A DNA stretch of 32,263 nt from positions 1-32,263 of the forward strand of contig NZ_BCTC01000073.1 of the NCBI RefSeq assembly GCF_001571085.1, read 5' to 3'. Shown here one piece after another: positions 1 through 8,401 of the stretch; the stretch's first letter is position 1, and the number at the start of each line of letters is the position of its first letter. This stretch comes from Azohydromonas lata NBRC 102462 (GTDB taxonomy: Bacteria > Pseudomonadota > Gammaproteobacteria > Burkholderiales > Burkholderiaceae_C). The notes under the pieces were generated by a model, which was not told the origin of the DNA, searched no databases, and saw nothing but the letters and a program-made list of their open reading frames with translations. The translations under genes and the position numbers were made by a program.

Positions 1-1
1 G

Positions 2-280
2 GTCTGTGCACATGCTGCGTCGATCAAGCACATCACCTCGCCGGTGGCGGGCAATGTGGACATCCTGGCCGTGCCCGACCTGGAGGCCGGCAACATGCTC
101 GCCAAGCAGCTGGAGTACCTGGCCGGCGCCAGCGGCTCCGGCGTGGTGTTGGGCGCGCGCGTGCCCATCGCGCTGACCAGCCGCGCCGACGGCCCGGACG
201 CGCGCGTGGCTTCGGCACTGCTGGCCAAGCTGGTGGCGCACAGCGCGCGGCGCAGTCCGGCACGCAAGGACTGGCACTAA
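2..280 (+). CDS. Phosphate acetyl/butyryltransferase, C-terminal end (5' truncated by window)
   Basis: The open frame runs in from the window edge, so only about the last 92 codons are present. The segment has the characteristic C-terminal Pta/Ptb signature: SPVAGNVDILAVPDLEAGN followed by MLAKQLEYLAG and then VVLGARVPIALTSRAD. In this family the region forms the end of the acyl-CoA/phosphate transferase fold that interconverts acetyl-CoA and acetyl-phosphate (or the butyryl forms) in the cytoplasm. The protein could be a stand-alone enzyme or the C-terminal half of an enoyl-CoA hydratase/phosphate acetyltransferase fusion; the visible part cannot tell. Its neighbour is a DUF3141 gene, a pairing I recall from other proteobacteria, often with acetate kinase. 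Acetyl-phosphate metabolism links it to the phosphoketolase-like gene at 28322-30751. Confidence 0.85.
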   Translation, partial: VCAHAASIKHITSPVAGNVDILAVPDLEAGNMLAKQLEYLAGASGSGVVLGARVPIALTSRADGPDARVASALLAKLVAHSARRSPARKDWH

Positions 281-328
281 CGGGTCTACGCGGCAGGCCC
301 TGGTCACACAACCGTAAGGAGCAACGAC

Positions 329-637
329 ATGCCCATCATGGATTTCAGGGTCAGCAGCATGAGCTGTGGCTCGTGTGTCGCGACGGTGACGCGGGCCCTT
401 CTGAGGGTACAGGGCGTCAACGAGGTACATGTCGACTTGGAGCATGGCCGCGTGACTGTGGTGACCCAAGGTTCCTCGGCCGAAATGCCGGCCATGCTGC
501 GCGCGTTCGAGTCCGCTGGCTATACGGCCGAGCCAATGGACGCGGTTCAGGCCATGGACAGCGCACCACGGAAAGACACGAACTTCGGTGGCGAGGCCAG
601 TGCAGCCGCGCATGGGAGCAGCGGTCATGGCCGCTGA
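329..637 (+). CDS. Heavy-metal-associated (HMA) domain protein, CopZ-like
   Basis: 102 residues. An HMA (ferredoxin-like) fold covers roughly residues 3-68, with the metal site MSCGSC near residues 11-16 matching the M-x-C-x-x-C consensus that binds Cu(I) or a similar soft metal. The alternating hydrophobic pattern that follows (VQGVNEVHVDLEHGRVTV, then AFESAGYTA) is typical of the family. About 35 extra residues form a polar, low-complexity tail (SAAAHGSSGHGR). A good ribosome site, AAGGAG, lies at about 316-321, 7-8 nt before the ATG. The gene begins 48 bp after the phosphotransacetylase stop and its last 11 bp overlap the next gene, so it probably lies in the same transcript. Likely role: cytosolic copper chaperone serving exporters such as those at 8784 and 31056. 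The partner assignment is inferred. Confidence 0.88.
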   Translation: MPIMDFRVSSMSCGSCVATVTRALLRVQGVNEVHVDLEHGRVTVVTQGSSAEMPAMLRAFESAGYTAEPMDAVQAMDSAPRKDTNFGGEASAAAHGSSGHGR

Positions 638-2441
638 AACGCACCGCTCGCAGGCCACCGGTGAAGCAGCCCGGTCGCCCTCGACCCTTGGCGTGCAGGC
701 CTGGGCCCGTTACTGGGCGGACGTGGCCTGGCGCGTTGCCTCGACCATGGACACGCTGCGTGAGCGCGCGGCCCGGATGCGGGAGCACGAGGCGGCCGGC
801 ATGCCACCGCTGCTGCACTTCGAAGCCGAGCAGGTGGCCGATGGCCGCGATGGCGTCCCCGCCTCCAACTACCGGTTGCTGCGCATTACCAAGTGCGGCT
901 CCGACCGCCTGGAGCAGCACGTCCGCCCCGATGCCGCACCGGTGGTCATCGTCGATCCGCGTGCCGGACATGGCCCCGGCATTGGTGGCTTCCGTCGCGA
1001 TTCGGAAGTCGGAATGGCACTGGTCGAGGGCCATCCTGTGTACTTCGTCGTCTTCGACCCCGAGCCGCTTGAGGGCCAGACGATGGGTGCGGTGGTCGAG
1101 ACACTGGCCCGTTTCATCGACCTGGTGGCCCAGCGTCATCCTGGTGCAGAGCCTATCGTCTACGGCAACTGCCAGGGCGGCTGGGCCGTGACGATGGCGC
1201 TGTCACACTGCAACCGCCGCGCAGGGCTGGCCGTGCTCAACGGCTCGCCGCTGTCGTACTGGGCTGGCGAGCGTGACGTTAACCCGATGCGCCTCATGGG
1301 CGCCTTCACCGGTGGCGTCTGGTCGGCCCACTGGCTGGCGGACCTGGGTGCAGGCCGCTTCGATGGCGCCTGGCTGGTGCAGAACTTCGAGCTGCTGCGG
1401 CCCGAAGGCGTCTGGAAGAAATACGACACCCTATTCGCGGACCCTGACGGCGAACGCGACCGTTTTCTGGAGTTCGAACGCTGGTGGAACGGTTTTTACT
1501 TCCTGGGCCGGGAGGAAATCCTGGCCATCGTGAAGGATCTCTTCATCGGCAACCGGCTGGAGTCGGGAGAGGTCGTAATCGACGGTCACTGCCACGCCGA
1601 CCTTTCACGCGTGCGCACGCCACTGGTCATCTTCAGCTCCTATGGCGACAACATCACGCCGCCGCACCAGGCGCTGGGCTGGCTGCAGGCGGTCTATCCG
1701 ACCACGCAAGCCCTGGTCGAGGCCGGACAGCGGATCGTGTACTTGGTCCACCAGGACGTCGGGCACCTCGGCATCTTCGTCTCCGCCGGTGTGGCCAGGC
1801 GCGAGCACCGCGCGATACTGCACCATGCCGGCACGATCCAGTCATTGCCTGCTGGTCTGTACGAGATGCGACTGGCCGACAACGCGCTGCAATCTGGTGC
1901 GCCGCACGCCGAATTCATTCCACGCCAAGTGGAGGATCTTCCCTTCAGGCGGCCGGGACCTGCATTTGAGCTCGTCGGCGAGCTGTCGGGCTACATCGAC
2001 AGTCTCTACACGTCCATGGTGTCGCCTTTTATGCAGCTGTGGTCCACCCGCCAAAGTGCGTGGTTGCTGGAGCAATGGCACCCGATGCGCACCAGCCGCC
2101 AAGTCTGGTCCGAACGCGTCACGCCAGCCAGCGCCCTGCTGCCTGTGTTCACGGAAATGCTGCGGCACGCCGGCGCCCAGGACCTGACTCGGACGTCGAA
2201 TCCCTGGTTCCAGGTTGAGAGGTCGACCAGCGCCGCAATCGAACAGTGTCTGGCAGCTTGGCGCGTGCTGCGCGATGGCTTCGCCGAGGCAGCCTTCGAG
2301 CAATTCGATGCGGGGCTTCACCGCCAGGCCGCCACGCCCGCACTTGATGCAGGTCAAACCGATCGCCGTGCCGACGCCTACGCTGAAAGTGTCTCCGATT
2401 CGGTTCGCAATGCCGGCTCGCCGGCTCGCACGACGAAATAA
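627..2441 (+). CDS. DUF3141 protein, alpha/beta hydrolase related to PHA synthase
   Basis: 604 residues if started at the ATG at 627, which has GGGAG at 614-618 in good register; an in-frame ATG at 588 would add 13 residues but has no such site. The fold is alpha/beta-hydrolase. YGNCQGGW places Cys182 in a G-x-C-x-G elbow, as in polyhydroxyalkanoate synthases rather than the Ser of lipases. Asp341 in SYGDNITPP and His380 in HQDVGHLGIF complete a plausible triad with PHA-synthase-like spacing. The C-terminal ~200 residues are less conserved and of unknown role. I recall DUF3141 proteins being longer (about 750 residues), so this may be a short member. It overlaps the HMA gene by 11 bp and follows a phosphotransacetylase, which fits acyl-CoA or acyl-phosphate chemistry. 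No substrate has been demonstrated to my knowledge; polymer synthesis is only a possibility. Confidence 0.85.
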   Translation: MAAETHRSQATGEAARSPSTLGVQAWARYWADVAWRVASTMDTLRERAARMREHEAAGMPPLLHFEAEQVADGRDGVPASNYRLLRITKCGSDRLEQHVRPDAAPVVIVDPRAGHGPGIGGFRRDSEVGMALVEGHPVYFVVFDPEPLEGQTMGAVVETLARFIDLVAQRHPGAEPIVYGNCQGGWAVTMALSHCNRRAGLAVLNGSPLSYWAGERDVNPMRLMGAFTGGVWSAHWLADLGAGRFDGAWLVQNFELLRPEGVWKKYDTLFADPDGERDRFLEFERWWNGFYFLGREEILAIVKDLFIGNRLESGEVVIDGHCHADLSRVRTPLVIFSSYGDNITPPHQALGWLQAVYPTTQALVEAGQRIVYLVHQDVGHLGIFVSAGVARREHRAILHHAGTIQSLPAGLYEMRLADNALQSGAPHAEFIPRQVEDLPFRRPGPAFELVGELSGYIDSLYTSMVSPFMQLWSTRQSAWLLEQWHPMRTSRQVWSERVTPASALLPVFTEMLRHAGAQDLTRTSNPWFQVERSTSAAIEQCLAAWRVLRDGFAEAAFEQFDAGLHRQAATPALDAGQTDRRADAYAESVSDSVRNAGSPARTTK

Positions 2442-2469
2442 GGCTGACACCACGGACAGGAGCTTCCTC

Positions 2470-3141
2470 ATGGACCATTCCTCTACACCTTCGTATGGTT
2501 TGTGGAGCCTGGTGATCGTCAACTCGCTGGTCTTCGTCATCTTTGCCTTCAGCTTCGCCAAGCCGCAGAGCAAGCGGGACTGGCGTTCCTTTGGCGCCTT
2601 CTCGGCCTTTCTGGTGGCATTGTTTGCCGAGATGTACGGCTACCCTTTGACGATCTACCTGCTCTCGGGCTGGCTGGGCTCGCGCTTTCCCGGCGTCGAC
2701 TTCCTTTCGCATGACGCCGGGCACCTGCTGGAAGTGATGTTCGGCTGGCGCGCCAACCCGCACTTCGGACCCTTCCACGTGTTGAGCACCGTCTTCATCG
2801 GCGGCGGCTTCTGGCTGCTGGCGGCCGCGTGGCGGGTGCTGTACGCCAACCAGCGCAGTGGCACGCTGGCCGCCACCGGCCCGTATTCCCATGTGCGCCA
2901 CCCACAGTACGTGGGCTTCGTGTTGATCATGTTCGGCTTCCTGCTGCAGTGGCCCACGATCCTGACGCTGGGGATGTTCCCGGTGCTGGTCTTCATGTAC
3001 ATGCGTCTAGCCCGCACGGAGGAGCGCGATTCAGAGCGCGCCTTTGGCGCGGAGTGGACGCGCTACGCGGCGCGCACGCCCAGATTCATTCCACGTCTGG
3101 GAAGGCCGAATGCCGACACCGACCGGCATCGCCGCGTCTGA
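2470..3141 (+). CDS. Isoprenylcysteine carboxyl methyltransferase-family membrane protein
   Basis: 223 residues starting at the ATG at 2470, preceded by AGGAG around 2459-2463; the frame is open further upstream but only as a shadow of the DUF3141 gene. About five hydrophobic segments are visible: residues ~9-28, ~40-60, ~100-120, and a pair around 145-180. The family hallmark GPYSHVRHPQYVGFVLIM (R-H-P-x-Y-x-G), followed by ARTEERDSERAFG, is the cofactor-binding C-terminal half of the ICMT/PEMT-like methyltransferases, which use S-adenosylmethionine at the membrane. The substrate in bacteria is unknown. Members of this family often accompany DUF2933 proteins in metal-resistance loci, and a DUF2933 gene lies two genes downstream here. 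It starts 28 bp after the DUF3141 stop and so is likely cotranscribed. Confidence 0.82.
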   Translation: MDHSSTPSYGLWSLVIVNSLVFVIFAFSFAKPQSKRDWRSFGAFSAFLVALFAEMYGYPLTIYLLSGWLGSRFPGVDFLSHDAGHLLEVMFGWRANPHFGPFHVLSTVFIGGGFWLLAAAWRVLYANQRSGTLAATGPYSHVRHPQYVGFVLIMFGFLLQWPTILTLGMFPVLVFMYMRLARTEERDSERAFGAEWTRYAARTPRFIPRLGRPNADTDRHRRV

Positions 3142-3210
3142 TCATCCGGTAGGGCAAGGAACCATGAAGCTCACGTTCCTTCTGGTGGCAGCGTGACGCA
3201 GGAGAGTGCC

Positions 3211-3723
3211 ATGTCGACCGACTCCGCGTGTCCCGTCACAGTCCCCCGCCGTGCTCCTGCCACGGCAAGGATCACCGCCCTGCTCATGGCCTTTGCCATG
3301 CTGGGCTCCTTGACGCCTGCAGCGGCACAGGCACAGCAGCGGCGTGACGGCGTGTGGCTGTACTGGGGCGTCGTTCCGGCAGCCATCGTCTCCGAACGCC
3401 ACAGTCTCGAGCAGTTGCACGGACAAGCGCCCCAGGATGGGGGGCAGGTTCACCACCTGGTAGTGGCGCTGTTCGAGGACTCAACAGGCAAGCGAATCGA
3501 TGACGCAGTCGTGCGTGCCCAACTCAGGGAGCCCGGCATCACTGACGCATCTCCCAAGTACCTGCTGCCAATGCAGGTGAACGGCCTCATGAGTTACGGG
3601 CAAATGTTTTCGGTGGTGAAACCAGGCCCCTACAAGTTCCAGATTCTGGTGAAGCTGCCGGGCCGGCCGAGTGAGATCGAGTTCCTGGTCTCGGCAAGCT
3701 CTCCGCACCCTGGAAAACGCTGA
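3211..3723 (+). CDS. Secreted protein of unknown function
   Basis: 170 residues. The ATG at 3211 is chosen because CAGGAGAG (3199-3206) is a strong ribosome site; a GTG at 3193 is also in frame. The N-terminus has a signal peptide: basic residues (PRRAPATAR) followed by a hydrophobic stretch (ALLMAFAMLGSL) and an AAAQAQ cleavage region near residue 33. The mature part (~137 residues) is soluble and looks beta-rich, with VHHLVVALFEDSTGKRI and PYKFQILVKLPG; this suggests an immunoglobulin-like or FixH/PCuAC-like sandwich, but no firm family match is claimed. It has a Met/His-containing segment (MQVNGLMSYGQMF) that could contact metal. It sits between a methyltransferase-like and a DUF2933 gene in the same run, so a periplasmic role linked to metal or envelope stress is plausible but unproven. 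Confidence 0.72.
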   Translation: MSTDSACPVTVPRRAPATARITALLMAFAMLGSLTPAAAQAQQRRDGVWLYWGVVPAAIVSERHSLEQLHGQAPQDGGQVHHLVVALFEDSTGKRIDDAVVRAQLREPGITDASPKYLLPMQVNGLMSYGQMFSVVKPGPYKFQILVKLPGRPSEIEFLVSASSPHPGKR

Positions 3724-3742
3724 CCGTAAGGGGGCAACAACG

Positions 3743-3967
3743 ATGAGTGATCAACACGCACCCAATCCATCAAAGCCGGCACGCAGGCCATGGGCCAGCT
3801 GGATCCTTGCGGCCTTCATGGCCATCACGCTGTTCCTGCTGGTCACCGAGCACCGCGCCCATGCCTTGGGCTGGATCCTGCATCTCCTGGTGGGCGCTTG
3901 TGTGCTGCTGCTCTACCTCAACACCCGTGCACACGAGAGCGACGATGGGAGTGGTGACGGCAGGTAG
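3743..3967 (+). CDS. DUF2933 small membrane protein
   Basis: 74 residues starting at the ATG at 3743, preceded by TAAGGGGG at about 3727-3734. It has a polar N-terminus rich in Pro/Lys/Arg, then two hydrophobic helices (ILAAFMAITLFLLV and GWILHLLVGACVLLLYL) joined by the short EHRAHALG loop. This TEHRAHALG-type loop between two helices is the DUF2933 signature as I know it. Usual members are 60-90 residues, so length fits. The family is seen beside ICMT-like methyltransferases and copper or heavy-metal resistance genes; its biochemical role is unknown. It lies 19 bp after the secreted-protein stop and 44 bp before the next gene. Confidence 0.7.
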   Translation: MSDQHAPNPSKPARRPWASWILAAFMAITLFLLVTEHRAHALGWILHLLVGACVLLLYLNTRAHESDDGSGDGR

Positions 3968-4011
3968 CACCGGGCTGCCGCAGGCGGCGCTTGACAAGGA
4001 GAAGGCTTGAG

Positions 4012-4662
4012 ATGTGCTTTTCGGCGACCGCAAGCCTTGCTGCAGGGGCCTTCCTGCTGGGCATCGGCACGATGACACTGCGCATGCCCAGACAACGGTC
4101 GGAGCTGCCCTATGCGGCGATCCCGTTGCTGTTCGCGCTGCAGCAGTTCACGGAAGGTGTGGTCTGGTTGAGCTTCGACCCCGGGCTCAAGGCAATCAAC
4201 ACCGGGGCCGCGTACCTCTATTCCTTCTTCTCGCATGTGCTGTGGCCGGTATACGTGCCCGCCGCGGTCTGGCTGCTGGAGCAGAAGCCGGCACGGCGCC
4301 GGTACCTGGCCTGGACGGTTGCCACCGGAGCGGCCGTGGGCCTGTACCTCCTGTACACGTTGTTCGCAACGGGGATCGTGGCGCGCCCCATCGGGCAGCA
4401 CATCGAGTACGACGCCCCGCACCTCTACATCCCGGTGGTCATGGCGCTGTACCTGGCAGCCACGACCGGCAGCCTGCTGCTGTCGAGCCACCGCAGGGTC
4501 CAGCTCTTCGGCGCCCTGGGCTTCGCCGCGTCCGTTGTGGCCTACCTGCTGTATGCACGGTGGTTCATCTCGGTGTGGTGCTTCTTTGCCGCCGTGCTGA
4601 GCGTGGTGGTCTGCCTTCAGCTGGCCCAGAGCAGACGTCCCCTGCATCCGCTCAGGCCATGA
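4012..4662 (+). CDS. DUF6629-like multi-pass membrane protein
   Basis: 216 residues. The start at the ATG at 4012 gives the N-terminus MCFSATASLAAGAFLLGIG, which matches the conserved start of the DUF6629 family as I recall it; an upstream in-frame start at 3991 would spoil this. AAGGAGAAGG at about 3996-4005 supplies the ribosome site. Six or seven transmembrane helices are apparent across the whole length, with short charged loops (QKPARRRY, SSHRRVQ). The conserved FALQQFTEGVVWL segment near residues 45-57 contains polar residues inside a helix and may be functionally important. No function is known for the family; it is found in diverse bacteria. Position between DUF2933 and FtsH suggests an envelope-stress role by context only. 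Confidence 0.68.
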   Translation: MCFSATASLAAGAFLLGIGTMTLRMPRQRSELPYAAIPLLFALQQFTEGVVWLSFDPGLKAINTGAAYLYSFFSHVLWPVYVPAAVWLLEQKPARRRYLAWTVATGAAVGLYLLYTLFATGIVARPIGQHIEYDAPHLYIPVVMALYLAATTGSLLLSSHRRVQLFGALGFAASVVAYLLYARWFISVWCFFAAVLSVVVCLQLAQSRRPLHPLRP

Positions 4663-4713
4663 CGGCAGTGGCGCCCCAGAGAGTCTTCACCGCAACTGCA
4701 AACCACCTCAACG

Positions 4714-6627
4714 ATGCAACCGCCGATGGACAAGAAACAGACCTTCTCGCTCTGGTACGTGTTCGGAGCACTGTTCCTCATCACGCTGCTGCAGGACTTC
4801 ATCGGCACGCGCCACACGCTAACGCTCACCTACAGCGAGTTCAAGCAAGCGGTTGCGGGAGGACAATTGCAGGACCTCGTGATCGCCGACGGACTGGCCA
4901 CCGGCACCCTCGCGGCCGAGGGACTGGAGCGGGTGCTGCCCAAGGAGCAGGTGGACCGCCTCAAGGCCAGCAGCGGCGAGCATCGCTTCGCCACGGTGCT
5001 GATTGACGATCCCGGGTTGGTGCCCGCCCTCGACGCAGCCAAGGTGCGCTACGGCAGCGTGCGCGAGAGCAAGTGGCTCGCAACGCTGCTGTCCTGGGTA
5101 GCGCCGGCACTGGTTTTCTTCGGCATCTGGTGGCTGCTGATGAAGCGCATGGGAGGCGCTGGAGGCGCGGGCGGGCTGATGTCCATCGGCAAGAGCAAGG
5201 CCAAGGTCTACATGCAGCAAGAGACCGGCGTGAGCTTCAAGGACGTGGCCGGCATCGACGAGGCCCGCGAGGAGCTGATGGAGGTGGTGGAGTTCCTCAG
5301 GAGCCCCGAGCGCTACAAGCGCCTGGGCGGCAAGATCCCCAAGGGCGTGTTGATCGTGGGCGCACCGGGCACGGGCAAGACGCTGCTGGCCAAGGCCGTG
5401 GCGGGCGAGGCCGGCGTGCCCTTCCTGTCGCTCAGCGGCTCGGAGTTCGTGGAGATGTTCGTGGGCGTGGGTGCCGCGCGCGTGCGCGACCTCTTCGAGC
5501 AGGCCGCGGCCAAGGCGCCGTGCATCGTGTTCATCGACGAGCTCGACGCCCTGGGCAAGGCGCGCGGCTTGGGGCTCACGGGCGGCCACGAGGAGCACGA
5601 GCAGACGCTCAACCAGCTGCTGGTGGAGATGGACGGCTTCGACACCAGCCGCCGCGGCGTGATCATCATGGCCGCCACCAACCGGCCCGAGATCCTGGAC
5701 CCGGCGCTGCTGCGCCCGGGGCGCTTCGATAGGCACGTGTCCATCGACAAGCCCGACATGAAGGGTCGGCGCCAGATCCTGGACGTGCACGTGAAGGGCG
5801 TGAAGCTCGCGAGCGGCGTGGACCTGGACTCCATCGCCGCTCGCACGCCGGGCTTCGCCGGCGCGGACTTGGCGAACTTGGTCAACGAGGCCACGCTACG
5901 CGCGGCCAAGCAGGGCAAGGACGCAGTGGACATGCACGACTTCGAGCAGGCGCTGGACCGCATCGTCGCCGGCCTGGAGAAGCGCAACCGCGTCATGAAC
6001 CCCGAGGAGCGGCGCTTCGTGGCCTACCACGAGGCGGGCCATGCGCTGGTGGCCGAGCACCGTGCCAGCGCCGACCGGGTGGCCAAGGTGTCCATCATCC
6101 CGCGCGGCATCGCGGCACTGGGCTACACGCAGCAGTCGCCCACCGAGGACCGCTACCTGCTGCGCCGCAGCGAGCTGCTGGACCGGCTCGACGTGCTGCT
6201 GGGGGGCCGCGTGGCGGAGGAGCTGGTCTTCAACGACATCTCCACGGGTGCTGCCAACGACCTGCAGCGCGCCACCGACATGGCACGGCACATGGTGGCA
6301 CAGTACGGCATGAGCGAGACGCTGGGCCTGGCGACCTGGGAGACGCAACCGCGCTCGGCCTTCCTGGCCGTGCCGGGCACGCCGCAGCAGCGCGACTGCA
6401 GCGAGCGCACGGCCGAAGCCATCGACGACGAGGTGCGGCGGCTGCTGGAGCAAGCGCGCAGCCGCGTCACAGCCACGCTCAACGCCCATCGCGACCAGCT
6501 GGAGGCGCTGGCGCAGCGACTGCTGGAGAAGGAAGTCGTCGACCGCCGCATGCTCGATGAGCTACTGGCCGGCCCAGCCAAAGGCCAAGCGGCACTGCGG
6601 CCGCTCTCTGATATCACGGCGCCATAG
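4714..6627 (+). CDS. ftsH: FtsH-type ATP-dependent zinc metalloprotease
   Basis: 637 residues. TM1 lies at ~11-28, a short periplasmic domain follows, and TM2 at ~120-142 ([22 protein letters not shown]). The AAA module has Walker A GAPGTGKT near 216-223, Walker [13 protein letters not shown], and the arginine-finger region LLRPGRFDR. The protease domain has HEAGH near 439-443 with the third zinc ligand in [11 protein letters not shown]. All catalytic parts are intact. FtsH extracts and degrades damaged membrane proteins and regulators using ATP and Zn2+. The start could instead be the ATG at 4726 ([11 protein letters not shown]); neither has a clear ribosome site. The N-terminal sequence and short C-tail look like the accessory FtsH copies carried on stress islands rather than the housekeeping gene, but this is inference. 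It follows DUF6629 by 51 bp and precedes a LolA-like gene by 11 bp. Confidence 0.95.
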   Translation: MQPPMDKKQTFSLWYVFGALFLITLLQDFIGTRHTLTLTYSEFKQAVAGGQLQDLVIADGLATGTLAAEGLERVLPKEQVDRLKASSGEHRFATVLIDDPGLVPALDAAKVRYGSVRESKWLATLLSWVAPALVFFGIWWLLMKRMGGAGGAGGLMSIGKSKAKVYMQQETGVSFKDVAGIDEAREELMEVVEFLRSPERYKRLGGKIPKGVLIVGAPGTGKTLLAKAVAGEAGVPFLSLSGSEFVEMFVGVGAARVRDLFEQAAAKAPCIVFIDELDALGKARGLGLTGGHEEHEQTLNQLLVEMDGFDTSRRGVIIMAATNRPEILDPALLRPGRFDRHVSIDKPDMKGRRQILDVHVKGVKLASGVDLDSIAARTPGFAGADLANLVNEATLRAAKQGKDAVDMHDFEQALDRIVAGLEKRNRVMNPEERRFVAYHEAGHALVAEHRASADRVAKVSIIPRGIAALGYTQQSPTEDRYLLRRSELLDRLDVLLGGRVAEELVFNDISTGAANDLQRATDMARHMVAQYGMSETLGLATWETQPRSAFLAVPGTPQQRDCSERTAEAIDDEVRRLLEQARSRVTATLNAHRDQLEALAQRLLEKEVVDRRMLDELLAGPAKGQAALRPLSDITAP

Positions 6628-6638
6628 CAGCTCCCGCC

Positions 6639-7409
6639 ATGAGAGCCATTGCGTGCAGCGCGTGGTGGCGCCGTATGGCGCTGGCAGCGGGTGTGCTGCT
6701 GGCCTGCGCTGCCCAGGCGCAGCCCGTGGATGCCCGCGAAGTGTTGGACAAGGTGGAGAAGCTGTTGTGGGGCGACACCGTACAGGGTGAGTACGAGATG
6801 ACGATCTCGACGCCACGCTGGCAGCGCACGCTGGGCCTGCGGGTGTGGATGGACCGACCGCGGCGCTCCTTTGTGCGCATTGTCTCCCCGGCCAAGGAAG
6901 CCGGTATCGGTTCACTGCGCATCGGCGCCGAGATGTGGAACTACCTGCCCAACGTGGAGCGGATCATCAAGATTCCGCCCTCGATGATGCTGCAGCCCTG
7001 GATGGGGTCGGACTTCACCAACGACGATCTGGTCAAGGAGAGCTCCATCCTGGAGGACTACACCCACCGCGTGCTGGAGGAGGTGTCGCTCGACGGCGAC
7101 GCTGTGCTGCGCATCGAGGCTGTACCACGGCCGGAAGCGGCGGTGGTGTGGGGGCGCATCGTCTACTGGGTGCGGCGCACCGACACGATGCCGCTGAAGC
7201 AGGAGTTCTTCAGCGAGCGCGGCGAGCGCGTGCGCGTGCTCGCCTTCTCCGACGTGCGCAAGGTTGGAGGCCGTGTACTGCCAACCCGCTGGGACATGCG
7301 GCCCGACGCCAAGCCGGGCAACTCGACCACGGTGGTTCTCAAGGACGCGGTGTTCGACCGGCCGATTGACGCTGAGGTCTTCAGCCAGCGCAACCTTCAA
7401 AAGCGCTGA
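6639..7409 (+). CDS. Outer-membrane lipoprotein-sorting protein family (LolA-like)
   Basis: 256 residues with a clear signal peptide (basic RR at 11-12, hydrophobic MALAAGVLLACA, cleavage after AQA near 26). The mature protein carries the LolA-like half-barrel seen in COG2834/PF17131 proteins: QGEYEMTISTPRWQRTL, then GSLRIGAEMWNYLPNVERIIKIPPSMM, then GSDFTNDDLVKES and the C-terminal VGGRVLPTRWDM region. Such proteins probably bind lipid or lipoprotein acyl chains in the periplasm. They usually accompany FtsX-type ABC permeases or RND exporters. Here the FtsX/ABC set is about 18 kb away on the other strand (25117-28316), so they may be functional partners split by rearrangement. The gene sits 11 bp after ftsH, which makes cotranscription likely. 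It is the last gene of the first plus-strand run. Confidence 0.82.
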   Translation: MRAIACSAWWRRMALAAGVLLACAAQAQPVDAREVLDKVEKLLWGDTVQGEYEMTISTPRWQRTLGLRVWMDRPRRSFVRIVSPAKEAGIGSLRIGAEMWNYLPNVERIIKIPPSMMLQPWMGSDFTNDDLVKESSILEDYTHRVLEEVSLDGDAVLRIEAVPRPEAAVVWGRIVYWVRRTDTMPLKQEFFSERGERVRVLAFSDVRKVGGRVLPTRWDMRPDAKPGNSTTVVLKDAVFDRPIDAEVFSQRNLQKR

Positions 7410-7750
7410 ACACTGCCGTCGGTGCCACGTCCAGCACAGACACTTTCAAGCTGCCGGTCAATGTCGCCCTGCACAGCCACTTAGCCGGCATTCAGCACCC
7501 GCGGATCAACAGCTTCAACGACATGCGCGGCATGCAATGCGACCGCTGCCGGACCCTGTGGCTGCCAGCCGCTGCAGCGGTAGCAAGCGCGCACACACAC
7601 CGGCAACGCAATCGAGCGGGGGCGGCTGGCGAGCCGACTGCGCAGCCGATGCGGCAACGCGAACGGCACATTGATGCGAATCAATTCGATGATGCCGACT
7701 TGCACTAGCATCAGATTTCGTCCCAACGCTTCTTGCATCCGCAGCCTGCA
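7410..7750. other. Gap without a supported gene
   Basis: About 340 bp between the LolA-like gene and the His-rich gene. Short open frames exist on both strands, but none has a convincing ribosome site or recognisable family. A perfect 12-bp palindrome CCGCTGCAGCGG sits at 7569-7580 inside a longer imperfect dyad, and a smaller dyad CGAAT-CA-ATTCG at 7677-7688 lies in the more AT-rich stretch just before the next gene. The second is a plausible operator position for the gene at 7751, but it matches no operator I know. Confidence 0.4.
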
Positions 7751-8209
7751 ATGCGTCTTGCGTTCCGATCACCCGTGAACCGCTTCATCGCCCGGCTGAT
7801 GTGCTGGGTGATGCTGTTCGGATGGATGGCCGGCGCTGCCAATGCCTGCGTGCTGCAAGAGAGGCAGCAAGCGGCCGCACAGCACGCGCGGTCGCACGCG
7901 CATTCGGCCAGCGAGGCGAGTCACCGTCATCACCATGATGCCGGCAACCTGGCCGACAGCCATGATGGCACTGGCCACGACGCGGGGCCCGGACAGCAGG
8001 CATGCAAGCACTTGTGTGACGGCGAGCAGCACGCCGTGAGCAAGACAAGCGCCGGTGATCTGCCCTGGCAGGACTGCATGGCGTTGACCACGGCCGCGTC
8101 CTGCCTGATCCTGCCCGTCCTCGTTCTGGCGCGCGTACCCCGCCCCGATCCCGGCGCCATGCCGGCACCGCCGCCCATTCCCATCGCGTTCCTGCGGCTC
8201 ACGATCTAG
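7751..8209 (+). CDS. Exported His-rich protein, probably metal-related
   Basis: 152 residues from the ATG at 7751; a TTG at 7733 in frame would add six residues. There is no strong ribosome site before either. The N-terminal segment RFIARLMCWVMLFGWMAGAANA looks like a signal peptide or membrane anchor, with Cys just after it (NACVLQ). Residues ~48-85 are rich in His and Asp (ASHRHHHDAGN, SHDGTGHDAG), followed by CKHLCDGEQH, which offers Cys and His ligands. A second hydrophobic stretch (ALTTAASCLILPVLVLARV) precedes a Pro-rich tail ending IAFLRLTI. This pattern resembles uncharacterised DUF2946-like proteins found in copper-resistance clusters of Burkholderiales. A periplasmic or membrane copper/silver-binding role is inferred from composition and from the CueR-type promoter downstream. 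Confidence 0.62.
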   Translation: MRLAFRSPVNRFIARLMCWVMLFGWMAGAANACVLQERQQAAAQHARSHAHSASEASHRHHHDAGNLADSHDGTGHDAGPGQQACKHLCDGEQHAVSKTSAGDLPWQDCMALTTAASCLILPVLVLARVPRPDPGAMPAPPPIPIAFLRLTI

Positions 8210-8401
8210 AGCTGCCACCTGCCAGCCCGCCTGAGCACGCCGTCACGGCCCGTGCCCGGTGGGTTGGGCATCCTTGCCCCGTGCGACGGCCGTCGTCACG
8301 GTACGCCTCATCACGAGTCCCCACCATACCGAAGGTGCCTGGGTACACCCGCAGCGGTCGCAGCAGCACCCGCGACAGCGGCCGGCGAAGGCCTGGGGGC
8401 A

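Noticed and set aside
26-311. Minus-strand open frame of 92 codons at the window start
   Set aside because: It is antisense to a recognisable phosphotransacetylase C-terminus and is extremely Arg/Pro-rich.
588-626. Upstream start for the DUF3141 gene at 588
   Set aside because: The extra residues show no pattern and the ATG at 627 has a well-placed GGGAG.
3913-4647. Minus-strand open frame of 244 codons opposite the DUF6629 gene
   Set aside because: Composition is typical of an antisense shadow, and the plus-strand product has a coherent membrane topology and a good start site.
7569-7580. 12-bp palindrome CCGCTGCAGCGG considered as an operator
   Set aside because: It is not placed near a promoter and palindromes of this length are expected by chance in GC-rich DNA; noted only within the gap entry.
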